This document shows positions 24,716 to 33,114 of a DNA stretch of 50,742 nucleotides, piece by piece. Numbering within the stretch: position 1 is the first letter of the stretch; each line of letters opens with the position of its first letter. Source of the stretch: Synergistaceae bacterium (GTDB lineage: Bacteria > Synergistota > Synergistia > Synergistales > Aminobacteriaceae); contig JAFSKV010000045.1 in NCBI GenBank assembly GCA_017448795.1, positions 1-50,742 on the forward strand. Reading direction: 5' to 3'. The position numbers were made by a program, and so were the translations under genes. The notes under the pieces were generated by a model. It searched no databases, was not told the DNA's origin, and saw only the letters and a program-made list of their open reading frames with translations.

Positions 24716-25573
24716 TTGGAGCCGCTGTACACAATTCAAGTCGGGCTTGGACTTCAGGAACATTCAATAAAAGTTTATCCTGACAGGGTAGTTATACAGA
24801 AGCCGAAAGATGAAACGTCCAAACTGGGAATAGTCAAGAAGGAGCTTCAGATGCAGGGGGTTCAGTTCTCCGGAAAGCTCGGCGACTTCCTCAACGCAAA
24901 ATATATCGGCATTGATGTAACGTATGACAAGATAGAAAGCGTTGATTTCCGTCCTGCTGACGGCGAGATAATGATGAGCGGGCTTCTTGTGATCAACCTT
25001 AAGGGGCGTGAAAGCGTAAACGTAACGTTCCTGAATTACGCTAAGACAGCGAACGCGATACATTTCAGGTCAGATTGCAACGACACGGCAAGGCAGATAA
25101 AGCAGTATATCGACTCAAAGCTGGGAGGCTTCGGCCATTCAGGACAGCAGAGAGTTCTGAATTTCGACGGCTGCGGATGCCAGAAGATGAGATTCTTCTT
25201 CCAGGGCGACGCTGTGGTCTCGCGCTCTATAGGCGACGCTGTGCGAGGTTCTATAGAGCTTCGTGCGGGCAATGACGGCTCATTCAGCATCAAGTTCACG
25301 GACTCCTCGAAGAACGTAATCGGAGGATGTTGCTTTGACTTTGATCCTGCCGACAGTAACGCCGGGAAAAAGAGAAGCGAATACACAGAGATGATTCACG
25401 CGGGAAGAAAGTTCACGTGCCTCTGCTGCTTTGACCTGGGAGACCACATGATGAGGCAGTATCATTTTCCCGGTGTCAGGGAGCTGGAAGAATGCGCCAG
25501 ATACATGGGAATCTCACAGGTAACGACGAGAGACATAGCCACGTCCGAAATCACAGGGACAAGGCCGCTGTAA
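24716..25573 (+). CDS. Protein of unknown function, possible PH-like N-terminal domain
   Basis: 285 residues without signal peptide or membrane helix. The N-terminal half (about 1-130) is beta-rich with a final helix (TARQIKQYIDSKLGGF), reminiscent of a bacterial PH-like domain; this is an impression from pattern only. The C-terminal half is cysteine-rich (FDGCGCQKM, IGGCCFDFDP, FTCLCCFDLGDHMM). It shows the same order of elements as the next gene product, including a DLGDHMMRQYHFPG / DTLLCYDFSTGKGRGYIFPD counterpart. The TTG start has AAGGAG about 10 nt upstream. Confidence 0.55.
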   Translation: MEPLYTIQVGLGLQEHSIKVYPDRVVIQKPKDETSKLGIVKKELQMQGVQFSGKLGDFLNAKYIGIDVTYDKIESVDFRPADGEIMMSGLLVINLKGRESVNVTFLNYAKTANAIHFRSDCNDTARQIKQYIDSKLGGFGHSGQQRVLNFDGCGCQKMRFFFQGDAVVSRSIGDAVRGSIELRAGNDGSFSIKFTDSSKNVIGGCCFDFDPADSNAGKKRSEYTEMIHAGRKFTCLCCFDLGDHMMRQYHFPGVRELEECARYMGISQVTTRDIATSEITGTRPL

Positions 25574-25594
25574 AATTCAAGGGGGAATTACATC

Positions 25595-26062
25595 ATGGCA
25601 TTTATCATTACGTGCGAGAACTGCATAGGCCAGCCTTTCGAGTTCATCCAGCGCGACGGCGAAATACTCACCAAGCCAGCCGGAAAACAGGTTCAGGGGA
25701 CATTAGGCCTTCAGCAGCCGGAGCAGGGAAGCGACAAGCTCCGCCTGACATTCTGTGACGGGGGAAGCCTTCTGGGCAGCATATGGGGGGCGTTTGTCCC
25801 TTGGGGAGATCCCCTGTGCCACTTCGATTTCAGCGAAAGCGAGCTGAGGAACGGCACAAAGTCAATAAAGTGCGTGCAGTGGCTCACGGTTATTCCGCCG
25901 ATAACGGATACTCTGCTCTGCTACGACTTCAGTACGGGAAAGGGAAGGGGCTACATTTTCCCTGACACGGAGAACTTGAAGATGTTTGCGGTTGAAGCGG
26001 GAATAACTGAGATGGAAGTGCAGGATTATGACGGCAAAGTCCTTCAGCGCGAGCCGATCTGA
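25595..26062 (+). CDS. Small protein of unknown function related to the preceding gene product
   Basis: 155 residues, soluble, beginning with a CENC motif (residues 7-10). The layout of beta strands, FDF-type motif, CYDF and a C-terminal helix (ENLKMFAVEAGITE) parallels the C-terminal half of the 24716-25573 product. I infer a shared domain, not proven without alignment. It follows 21 nt downstream after AAGGGGGAA. Together they look like a two-gene operon of unknown role, convergent with the DUF815 ATPase. Confidence 0.55.
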   Translation: MAFIITCENCIGQPFEFIQRDGEILTKPAGKQVQGTLGLQQPEQGSDKLRLTFCDGGSLLGSIWGAFVPWGDPLCHFDFSESELRNGTKSIKCVQWLTVIPPITDTLLCYDFSTGKGRGYIFPDTENLKMFAVEAGITEMEVQDYDGKVLQREPI

Positions 26063-26089
26063 TCCTCACATGCCGTAACATGAGCGAAG

Positions 26090-26130
26090 CTGCGTAATCT
26101 GTTGAGGCAGGGCTTCTTCAGGTTACGCAG
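26090..26130. repeat. Inverted repeat between convergent genes
   Basis: CTGCGTAATCTG (26090-26101) pairs with CAGGTTACGCAG (26119-26130): a 12-bp stem with one G-T wobble and a 17-nt loop. There is no T-tract. A smaller CTCA/TGAG hairpin lies just upstream (26064-26083). It may stop transcription from both sides in a Rho-assisted way or stabilise 3' ends. Confidence 0.55.
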
Positions 26131-26143
26131 GATCTCCGCGCCG

Positions 26144-27349
26144 CTACTTCTTCCCCAAGAGGTAATCAACGTACTGACGCGCCGCCCTTCCAGTCATCCC
26201 CCCGTGGCTTATCTCCCACCTGTCAGCACCGGCGAAAAGCTCCCCTTCAGGGACATCAAGCCCGGCTTTCCCTGCAAGCGTCCTCACAATCTCATGATAA
26301 GCATCACGTCTGGGACTCGAAAAGTTCACCGCAATCCCAAATCTTGAAGCCAGAGATAATTTTTCCTCCACAGTGTCAGACCTGTGAATGTCCCCGTTAT
26401 GCTCCATGTCATCGCGGTCCTTCCAGATTTCACGGACGATATGACGGCGGTTTGACGTGGCGTAAACCAGAATGTTATCAGGCCTGGCCTCAATGCCTCC
26501 CTCTATCACGGCCTTCAGGTACTTGTACTCGCTCTCGTTCTCCTCGAAGGACAGGTCGTCGATGAACAGTATGAACTTGTAGTTTCGCCTGCGCAGCCTG
26601 CCTATGATGTCCTGTATGTCCCGGAACTGATGCTTATACAGCTCGATCACTCTCAGGCCGTCAGCAAAATACTCATTGAGCAGTGCCTTCACGCTTGTAG
26701 ATTTCCCCGTTCCTCCGTCGCCGTAAAGAAGCACGTTGTTGGCGGGTCTCCCGGAAATGAAAGCCTCAGTGTTTGCGCGGAGCTCGGCCTTCTGCGTCTC
26801 ATAGCCTACAAGGTCAGACAGCCTTACATTGCCGACATCGTCATTGCTGAGAGCGGAAAATTTCCCCCCGTCATACCTGAAAGCCTTTCTTGTCGCGAAA
26901 TAACCCACGCCGTGATTCCTGTACCAGTTCGTTACGATGTCATAGACTTTCCGGGAAGAATGCACATCAGCTATAGCCTTGCTGATTTCGCAGACTGGGG
27001 ATGTTTGGTTCTCGTCTCCTATGAAGCTGTCTATGTAGTGAAGGTGTTCATTGTCCAGATGGAAGAGCCTCATGAAGACCTCGAAATCCCGAAGGGCAAT
27101 ATCCCTGAGCGATCCTTGAGGAGGCTCACGTCTCTCACAGGCGAGGGAGAAGAAATTTTCATTGCTCAGGATAAAGTGAGTCAGGTAGTTCTGCCAGATG
27201 TTTCCTGAGGCGTAATTGTTCCTGTATGCTTCCGTGATAAACTCGTGGAAGAGTATGTGAATCTCTAGAGTGTCATCAGTGCTGAAAGCCGTGCTTAACC
27301 TGACTATCATGCTGTCGGCGGGGGCTTCATAGGCGAGCAAAATGCACAA
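26144..27349 (-). CDS. DUF815-type P-loop ATPase
   Basis: 401 residues. A poorly conserved N-terminal region (about 1-150) leads to an ATPase domain with Walker A GDGGTGKST near residue 205 and Walker B FILFIDDLSFE near 255. TSNRRHIVRE (sensor 1-like) and RFGIAVNFSSP follow. This set is typical of the DUF815 family, AAA-like ATPases of unknown function. The start is TTG with AGGAGG about 9 nt upstream. It is alone between the convergent unknown genes and the sugar kinase. Confidence 0.82.
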   Translation of the reverse strand: MCILLAYEAPADSMIVRLSTAFSTDDTLEIHILFHEFITEAYRNNYASGNIWQNYLTHFILSNENFFSLACERREPPQGSLRDIALRDFEVFMRLFHLDNEHLHYIDSFIGDENQTSPVCEISKAIADVHSSRKVYDIVTNWYRNHGVGYFATRKAFRYDGGKFSALSNDDVGNVRLSDLVGYETQKAELRANTEAFISGRPANNVLLYGDGGTGKSTSVKALLNEYFADGLRVIELYKHQFRDIQDIIGRLRRRNYKFILFIDDLSFEENESEYKYLKAVIEGGIEARPDNILVYATSNRRHIVREIWKDRDDMEHNGDIHRSDTVEEKLSLASRFGIAVNFSSPRRDAYHEIVRTLAGKAGLDVPEGELFAGADRWEISHGGMTGRAARQYVDYLLGKK

Positions 27350-27433
27350 GGCACAATTCCTCCTGTCTATATTATTGTGGATGATTTGGAATTATATATC
27401 ACTCAGCGGAAAACATACCCCGCTATTTTCTCA

Positions 27434-28738
27434 CTATGCCCGCACGGTAGTGTTCAAAGCACAGACTGCACACCCCCTCGCAGCTTCCTCCATGCCGTCC
27501 GGGATTCTCACATCAAGCCCGAAAATTTCCCCCGCAATCCCTCTCATGATTTTGTTCTTCCTGAGTCCGTTTCCTGAGCCGACAACAACGCCCGCCTTCC
27601 TGCCGGTGATACGCGACATTTCCAGGTACATCCCATGAAGCTCGCCGATAATCCCGCGCATTACCCCGACAGTAAACGCACCGGGCGTGAAGTTCCCGGC
27701 GGTTATTCCCCGTATGCTCCCGGTTATGTTGGGATTCGAGCGCGTACCCTGAAATCTGGTGTCAACGTCCCAAGACTCATCCAGCCCGTGAGACTCAAGG
27801 AATTTCCCGGCATGTTCGCTCATCACGTCATAGCATGAACGCCCGGCAATCTCCCTGTAGAATCCCTCAAGCATCGCATAAGCCCTCCCCCCGCAAAGCG
27901 CGGACCCGGCCAGCAGGTAGCCTTCACCGTAAGGACGAAGCTCAATGTCCCCGCTTATGTCAGCGAAATCACGCGTCATGAATGAGACCTGAGAACCCGT
28001 GCCAATGTTCAGGAGAAGCGTGCTGTCCTCATCGTCAACAGACCCCATGAAGCTGGCCTGATTGTCGCCCATCGCGCAGACTACAGGGACTCCCGCGTCA
28101 GTTTCACCTACAGCCTTATAGCCTCTCACAGTCTCCGGGAAATACGAGACGTCAACCCCCGCCGCTTCGAGCCGGTCGAACATGAACCTGCGTTCCCTGA
28201 CATCGAAGCATCCCAGCCCCGCGGCCATTTCAGCGGACAAAACGGGCGAGTCATTCCCGCAAAGTTTCATGGCTATGTAGTCGCTTATCGTGGTGAACTT
28301 GGCGGCGTTGTGCGGGATTTTCCCGGCTCTCTGTAAGTAGAAGTGAGTCCCTGTTCCGTAACCGGGCGAGACTTTGAGGCCGTGGGAGCGCAAAATTTCG
28401 AGGGATGATTTGCCGCTGACGGGGATAATTGCGCTTGGGTCTTCCCATGTGTAGAGGGGGCTGACGGATTCGCCGCGTGAGTCTACATATAATATCCCGT
28501 GCATCTGTCCTGTGAGTCCGATTGCTGAGGGAGTGCCGTATTTCTGTGTGAGGGAGTCCAGCCCGGCCATGACGATTGAGAGTATGCGGGCGGGGTCTTG
28601 TACGCGTGATTCCGGGAAGTCTCCGGGAATGAATGCCTCATGGTTGGCGGTGATGGAGTCTATGACTTTGCGGGATGAATTTATTGCGGCTATGCTGACT
28701 GATGTTGTGCCTGTGTCGATTCCTAGATAGTACTTCAT
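27434..28738 (-). CDS. FGGY-family carbohydrate kinase, sedoheptulokinase/xylulokinase-like
   Basis: Transfers phosphate from ATP to a sugar, probably a ketose. About 434 residues. The N-terminal ATP site is GIDTGTTSVSIAAI, the substrate region GLTGQMHGILYVD with TWEDPSA, and the C-terminal domain has LLLNIGTGSQVSF and VVGSGNGLRKN. The GQMHG motif and short length point to the sedoheptulokinase side of the family; specificity is inferred. The ATG at 28738 has AGGAGG 10 nt upstream; the longer frame adds a non-conserved leader. Divergent from the cupin and ABC importer genes. Confidence 0.82.
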   Translation of the reverse strand: MKYYLGIDTGTTSVSIAAINSSRKVIDSITANHEAFIPGDFPESRVQDPARILSIVMAGLDSLTQKYGTPSAIGLTGQMHGILYVDSRGESVSPLYTWEDPSAIIPVSGKSSLEILRSHGLKVSPGYGTGTHFYLQRAGKIPHNAAKFTTISDYIAMKLCGNDSPVLSAEMAAGLGCFDVRERRFMFDRLEAAGVDVSYFPETVRGYKAVGETDAGVPVVCAMGDNQASFMGSVDDEDSTLLLNIGTGSQVSFMTRDFADISGDIELRPYGEGYLLAGSALCGGRAYAMLEGFYREIAGRSCYDVMSEHAGKFLESHGLDESWDVDTRFQGTRSNPNITGSIRGITAGNFTPGAFTVGVMRGIIGELHGMYLEMSRITGRKAGVVVGSGNGLRKNKIMRGIAGEIFGLDVRIPDGMEEAARGCAVCALNTTVRA

Positions 28739-28776
28739 GGGGTGATTGCCTCCTGTTTGCTGGGTAATGTGCATAG

Positions 28777-28782
28777 TATAAT
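28777..28782 (+). promoter_or_regulatory. Putative -10 box for the cupin gene
   Basis: TATAAT 27 nt before the ATG at 28810 in the 71-nt divergent gap with the kinase gene. The -35 match is poor. Confidence 0.4.
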
Positions 28783-28809
28783 CGCTGAATCACAAAGGAG
28801 GCGTTGCAC

Positions 28810-29286
28810 ATGCGGAAAAATTCACGCGCTGAAATCCTGAAGGAAGCCTACAATCTGGCGGGGCATTCTGAGGGGGGCAGTTTCTCTGAAGTCTACACAG
28901 CTCCTGACGATAAGGACGGGAGGAGTTTTGCCGGGAGCATATACTTTCTTCTTGACGGGGGCGAAATCTCACACTTCCATCAAATCGACTGCGACGAAAT
29001 CTGGTACTATCACGAGGGCTGCGGAATGAAAATCACCGTACTTGACGGCAAGGGCAAGAAGGAATTTCTGCTTGGTGCTGACGTAACGAGGGGTGAGCGT
29101 CATATGATAGTCATCCCGGAAGGAGTCATATTCGCGGCGGAGAATCTCAGGGAGGACGGCTACACGTTTGTATCCTGCGCAACGACTCCGAAATTCAGGT
29201 ATGAGGGCTTCAGGTTAGTCGGCAAAAACGAAATCAGGGAGAAATACCCGGACATAGCGGACGAAATAGAATATCTTGCGTATTAG
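28810..29286 (+). CDS. Cupin-fold protein, DUF985 (Cupin_5) family
   Basis: 158 residues. The cupin motif HFHQIDCDEIWYYHEGCGMK supplies His, His and Glu ligands, followed by GERHMIVIPEGVIFAAE for the second motif. Members are small metal-binding beta-barrels of mostly unknown function; some act on sugar-like ligands. The ATG at 28810 is chosen because AAAGGAGG lies 8 nt upstream. Its place between a sugar kinase and a ribose-type importer suggests a role in sugar metabolism, perhaps as an isomerase or epimerase. This is context only. Confidence 0.8.
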   Translation: MRKNSRAEILKEAYNLAGHSEGGSFSEVYTAPDDKDGRSFAGSIYFLLDGGEISHFHQIDCDEIWYYHEGCGMKITVLDGKGKKEFLLGADVTRGERHMIVIPEGVIFAAENLREDGYTFVSCATTPKFRYEGFRLVGKNEIREKYPDIADEIEYLAY

Positions 29287-29330
29287 GACAGCAACGCTGT
29301 AATCTGTCTGCAAAATTCCTGCCCGCGCTG

Positions 29331-29336
29331 TATAAT
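29331..29336 (+). promoter_or_regulatory. Putative -10 box for the ribose-type importer
   Basis: TATAAT 58 nt before the binding-protein ATG. No clear -35. Confidence 0.4.
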
Positions 29337-29394
29337 TAGACTATCCATTTTTTCACACACAAATTCATATTTCACAGGAGGAGTTCTCTAAACC

Positions 29395-30318
29395 ATGAAG
29401 AAACTTTTTGTGTTGTTTCTCGCAGTATGTCTCATCGTCAGCGCGGCTAGTGTCTCGTTCGCGCAGGGAAAGAAGTTCGGGGCAACCTACATGACCATGA
29501 ACAACCCGTTCTTCGGGGTCATGAACGACGCAATCAAGGCGGCTGTTGAGGCAAACGGCGACACGCTCATCACCCTTGACCCGGCACTCGACGCTGTGAA
29601 GCAGATCTCACAGATCGAGGATCTCGTCGCGCAGGGAGTCGATGCTATCTTCCTGAACCCCGTAGACTGGCAGGCAGTAGCACCCGGACTCATGGCCGCA
29701 CACGAAGCAGGAATCCCAATCATCAACGTTGATGCCCCCGTCTATGATGAGGACTACGTAACCTGCATAGTAGCGTCGGACAACCTCGCCGCCGGACAGG
29801 TCTGCGGTGAAGACATGCTCAAGCGTCTCCCCAAGGGCGGAAAAGCCGTAATTCTCGGCCACCCCACAACCAAGACAGGAATCGACCGCATAGCCAACTT
29901 CAAGAAGATAATCGAGGCTCATCCAGAGTTCACGATTGTTGCTGAGGACAGCTCCGAGGGTCAGCTCGAAATCGCAATGCCCAAGATGGAGAACATCATT
30001 CAGGCTCACCCGGATATGTCGGTCGTTATGTGCGTGAATGACCCGACAGCACGCGGCGTAATTCAGGCTCTCAAGGCAGCGGACATGAAGGGCGTGTTGA
30101 TTTACGGCGTTGACGGCTCGCCCGACGCGAAGAAGGCCATCAAGGAAGGCGACATGACAGGAACAGCGGCCCAGTCCCCCATCAACATCGGCAAAATCGG
30201 CGTTGAGATGGCGTACAAGGTGCTTGCGGGTGAGAAGGTCGAGAAGCACATCCCCGTGCCCGTACAGCTCATCACGATTGAGAACGTTGACGAGTTCGGC
30301 GTTGACGGCTGGCAGTAG
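29395..30318 (+). CDS. Sugar ABC transporter periplasmic binding protein (RbsB-like)
   Basis: 307 residues with a signal peptide (cleavage after VSFA, residue 23). A type-1 periplasmic binding fold follows: TMNNPFFGVMNDAI, QGVDAIFLNPVDW, PIINVDAPVYDED, and GVDGSPDAKKAIKEGDM. This is the ribose/galactose-binding protein pattern, and the next two genes encode matching ATPase and permease. The exact sugar (ribose, another pentose, or a ketose matching the nearby kinase) cannot be read. A GGAGGAG ribosome-binding site precedes the ATG. Confidence 0.9.
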   Translation: MKKLFVLFLAVCLIVSAASVSFAQGKKFGATYMTMNNPFFGVMNDAIKAAVEANGDTLITLDPALDAVKQISQIEDLVAQGVDAIFLNPVDWQAVAPGLMAAHEAGIPIINVDAPVYDEDYVTCIVASDNLAAGQVCGEDMLKRLPKGGKAVILGHPTTKTGIDRIANFKKIIEAHPEFTIVAEDSSEGQLEIAMPKMENIIQAHPDMSVVMCVNDPTARGVIQALKAADMKGVLIYGVDGSPDAKKAIKEGDMTGTAAQSPINIGKIGVEMAYKVLAGEKVEKHIPVPVQLITIENVDEFGVDGWQ

Positions 30319-30332
30319 AATCTGACCTACAG

Positions 30333-30373
30333 AGGCAGGCGCATTCGTCAAGGGTGTACCTGCCTTTGTGTTA
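30333..30373 (+). terminator. Attenuating hairpin between binding protein and ATPase genes
   Basis: AGGCAGG (30333-30339) pairs with CCTGCCT (30359-30365), then TTGTGTT. The T-tract is imperfect, so it is likely a partial terminator or 3'-end stabiliser that lets the binding protein be made in excess. Confidence 0.6.
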
Positions 30374-30393
30374 CATGGAGGTGAACAAGCGTA

Positions 30394-31908
30394 ATGGCAG
30401 AAGAAAAAATTTTGCTCCAGATGAAGAACATCCACAAGAAATTTCCCGGAGTGTACGCGCTGAAGGACGTTAATTTTGACCTCCGGGCCGGGGAAGTCCA
30501 CGCGCTGCTCGGCGAGAACGGAGCAGGAAAGTCAACCCTCATCAAGTGCCTTGCTGGCATCTACATTCCCGAAGAAGGAGAAGTAATCGTAAAGGGCGAG
30601 TCCCACATCATGAGGAGCGTTGCTGACTCACAGGCTCACGGCATCAGCGTCATCCATCAGGAATTGTGCCTTGTCCCGTATCTCTCAATCGCCGAGAACA
30701 TGTACTTGGGGCGCGAGCGCAACGTCGCCGGAATCATCAGGCGCGGGCAGGAGAACGAGGAAGCCCGGAAGATGCTCGCACGTCTGGGACTGGACTTTGA
30801 CCCGAACACCCTCATCAAGGACTTGAGCATAGCCCAGCAGCAGATGGTCGAAATCGCGAAGGCTCTCTCTGTGAAGGCAGATATTCTCGTGATGGATGAG
30901 CCGACAGCCTCGCTTACCGACAAGGAAACGGAAGTACTGTTTGAGACTATGAGGCAGCTTAAGGCCGAGGGAATCGGGATAATCTACATCTCCCACAGGA
31001 TGAGCGAGCTTTTCGCCATAACCGACCGCGTAACAATCATGCGCGACGGCCAGTATGTCGGGACGGTCAACACAAGAGAGACCACGAACGACCAGCTTAT
31101 AGCGATGATGGTCGGGCGCGAGCTTACACAGCTGTACTTCAAGGACGAAGTGAAGCCGGGCAAGGTTGTTGTCGAGGTGAAAGACCTGGTAAGCCCCCCG
31201 TTCGTCAACGGCGTATCATTCGCTGTGCGTGAGGGCGAAATCGTGGGAATGTCGGGGCTTGTCGGTGCTGGAAGGTCTGAGACCGCTCACTGCATATTCG
31301 GGATTGATGACAGGTACACGGGCGAGATTCTGATTGACGGAAAGCCGGTTCACATCCGCTCGGTGCGTCAGGCCATGCAGAACGGAATCGCGATGGTCCC
31401 GGAAAACCGCAAGGAGGAAGGCCTCGTACTCATTAACTCAGTCGGCTACAACCTCACATTGACGGTGCTACACGAAATCTTCAGGGGCCGCCCCCTCGGC
31501 AACCCCGCGAAAGAGACCGAGACAATCGCGCACTACATCAAGGAGTTGGCGATAAAGACCCCGACACCTGACCAGCTCGCGGAGAATCTCTCAGGCGGCA
31601 ACCAGCAGAAGATAGTGATAGCGAAATGGCTTGCCACCGGGCCGAAGCTGTTGATACTGGACGAGCCTACGAGGGGTGTTGACGTTGGGGCGAGGGCGGA
31701 AATTTACGGCCTCATGAACGAGCTGGCCAAGCAGGGGGTCGCTATCCTCATGATTTCGTCAGACCTGCCGGAAGTAATCAACATGTCGGACAGGGTGCTT
31801 GTCATGCACGAGGGAAGAGTAACAGCCAACCTCGGCAAGAACGAACTCAGCCAGGAAATAATCATGCGTTACGCAACAGGAACAGGAGGAACATTAAATG
31901 TCGCTTGA
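30394..31908 (+). CDS. Sugar ABC transporter ATP-binding protein, two-domain (RbsA-like)
   Basis: 504 residues with two ABC domains in tandem. Domain 1 has Walker A GENGAGKST (40-48), signature LSIAQQQMVEIAKAL, and Walker B ILVMDEPTASL. Domain 2 has a degenerate Walker A (GLVGAGRSE) and an intact LSGGNQQKIVIAKWL and LILDEPTRGVD. This asymmetry is normal for RbsA/MglA/XylG. It drives uptake through the permease encoded next, with which it overlaps by 11 nt. GGAGGTGA precedes the ATG. Confidence 0.93.
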   Translation: MAEEKILLQMKNIHKKFPGVYALKDVNFDLRAGEVHALLGENGAGKSTLIKCLAGIYIPEEGEVIVKGESHIMRSVADSQAHGISVIHQELCLVPYLSIAENMYLGRERNVAGIIRRGQENEEARKMLARLGLDFDPNTLIKDLSIAQQQMVEIAKALSVKADILVMDEPTASLTDKETEVLFETMRQLKAEGIGIIYISHRMSELFAITDRVTIMRDGQYVGTVNTRETTNDQLIAMMVGRELTQLYFKDEVKPGKVVVEVKDLVSPPFVNGVSFAVREGEIVGMSGLVGAGRSETAHCIFGIDDRYTGEILIDGKPVHIRSVRQAMQNGIAMVPENRKEEGLVLINSVGYNLTLTVLHEIFRGRPLGNPAKETETIAHYIKELAIKTPTPDQLAENLSGGNQQKIVIAKWLATGPKLLILDEPTRGVDVGARAEIYGLMNELAKQGVAILMISSDLPEVINMSDRVLVMHEGRVTANLGKNELSQEIIMRYATGTGGTLNVA

Positions 31909-32866
31909 TGCACCGAAGGCACAGAATGGATTTGTGCGTTACTTCAAGGAAAACATGGGTACGCTGATAGGGCTGCTCATAATGTGCGCGATACTGTCAT
32001 TCACCACAAACGGAGTATTCTACTCACAGCGCAACTTAGTGAACGTACTGCGTCAGGTGTCATCGAATGCCTGCCTTGCGTTCGGAATGACGTTTGCGAT
32101 AATCACGGGAGGAATTGACCTGTCAGTCGGCTCAATCCTCGCAATTTCCGGGACACTCAGCGCGGGCTTCATAGCCAACAACAACATGCCGGTAGCACAG
32201 GCCGTAATTCTGGCTATCGTAATCGGAACAGCGCTCGGCCTCTTCAACGGAGTAGTAATCGCAAAGACGACAATCCCCCCGTTCATAGTAACGCTCGCGA
32301 TGATGCAGATGGCACGGGGAGCGGCGTACATCTACTCGAACGGCCAGCCTATCCGCGCTATGTTCCCTGAGTACCAGATAATCGGGACGGGCTATCTCGG
32401 GCCTATACCTTACCCGGTGATCTACATGGTCGTGTTCCTGATAGTGTGCGTGATACTGCTGAGCAAGACGCGTTTCGGTCGGCATGTCTACGCTGTGGGA
32501 GGCAACGACAAGGCGGCGATATTCTCCGGCGTTAATGTGGCAAGAACGAAGATGCTTGTGTACACGATGAGCGGATTTCTTGCGGCGTTCACGGGCGTGG
32601 TTCTCTGCGCGAGGATGGCATCAGGTCAGCCGACAGCGGGTCAGAGCTTCGAGATGGACGCGATTGCGGCGACGGTCTTGGGCGGAACGTCGATGTCGGG
32701 CGGAGTCGGCAAGATCGGCTCAACGATGATAGGCGTGCTGATTATCGGTGTGTTGAACAACGGCTTGAACTTGCTGGGGCTAAATTCGTTCTGGCAGCAG
32801 ATAGCGAAGGGTATCGTGATTTTGTTGGCGGTGTATGTGGACATGCTGAAGAAGCGCAGGAAGTAG
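31898..32866 (+). CDS. Sugar ABC transporter permease (RbsC-like)
   Basis: 322 residues, about eight to ten membrane helices. Family landmarks: GMTFAIITGGIDLSVGSILA, GLFNGVVIAKTTIPPFIVTL, RFGRHVYAVGGN, and GTSMSGGVGKIGSTMIGVL. It forms the membrane channel of the ribose-type importer with the two upstream gene products. The start overlaps the ATPase gene by 11 nt, indicating coupled translation. No strong terminator follows. Confidence 0.93.
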   Translation: MSLDAPKAQNGFVRYFKENMGTLIGLLIMCAILSFTTNGVFYSQRNLVNVLRQVSSNACLAFGMTFAIITGGIDLSVGSILAISGTLSAGFIANNNMPVAQAVILAIVIGTALGLFNGVVIAKTTIPPFIVTLAMMQMARGAAYIYSNGQPIRAMFPEYQIIGTGYLGPIPYPVIYMVVFLIVCVILLSKTRFGRHVYAVGGNDKAAIFSGVNVARTKMLVYTMSGFLAAFTGVVLCARMASGQPTAGQSFEMDAIAATVLGGTSMSGGVGKIGSTMIGVLIIGVLNNGLNLLGLNSFWQQIAKGIVILLAVYVDMLKKRRK

Positions 32867-32891
32867 CGGGCGATTTCCGCGTTTGAAGCTG

Positions 32892-32900
32892 TGGTATAAT
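32892..32900 (+). promoter_or_regulatory. Putative extended -10 element
   Basis: TGG-TATAAT 26 nt past the permease stop and upstream of a second, better promoter. It could start a longer leader for the exported protein gene. The -35 is poor. Confidence 0.4.
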
Positions 32901-32945
32901 ACCCGAAATTCCAAGTTAAGCGACAAAATTTCAGCAGAAGGAGTG

Positions 32946-32974
32946 TAGACAGGATGCGATTCGGCGGCTATAAT
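32946..32974 (+). promoter_or_regulatory. Promoter of the leader and exported Ig-like protein gene
   Basis: TAGACA (32946-32951), a 17-nt spacer and TATAAT (32969-32974). This is the best -35/-10 pair seen in the window. A start near 32981 gives a leader of about 134 nt to the ATG at 33115. Confidence 0.7.
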
Positions 32975-32980
32975 CGAGGC

Positions 32981-33093
32981 CACGAAGCCACGAAGCCACG
33001 TCTAGCTATGCCCTGATTCATGCTGAAACAGTGAATATAGAGACCAGCGTCCCCATGCTTGGGAGTAATCCTGAGCGCGGGGGCGATTTTTTG
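32981..33093 (+). ncRNA. Structured leader or small RNA ending in an intrinsic terminator
   Basis: The predicted transcript starts with CACGAAGC in two copies, followed by a hairpin (ATTCA/TGAAT with CTG/CAG above an AAA loop, about 33016-33036) and the terminator at 33048-33092. It contains no credible ORF. Because the ribosome-binding site of the next gene lies past the terminator, this is either a cis-acting attenuator or riboswitch, or an sRNA with read-through. I compared it by eye with known riboswitch cores and found no match. Confidence 0.5.
33048..33092 (+). terminator. Intrinsic terminator inside the leader
   Basis: CGTCCCC (33048-33054) pairs with GGGGGCG (33079-33085), with an inner GCTTGG/CCTGAGC stem, followed by A and six Ts. 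It lies 22 nt before the start codon, so full-length mRNA needs read-through. Confidence 0.75.
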
Positions 33094-33114
33094 TGTCGGA
33101 AGGAGACATGCAGA

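Noticed and set aside
32981-33093. Known riboswitch (c-di-GMP-I, TPP or cobalamin) in the leader
   Set aside because: Short resemblances (for example GAAGCCACG) are present, but the conserved cores of these classes are not; left as unknown.
33031-33114. Upstream extension of the exported Ig-like protein by 28 codons
   Set aside because: It would place the start inside the leader terminator and put residues before the signal peptide; ATG 33115 has the good ribosome-binding site.
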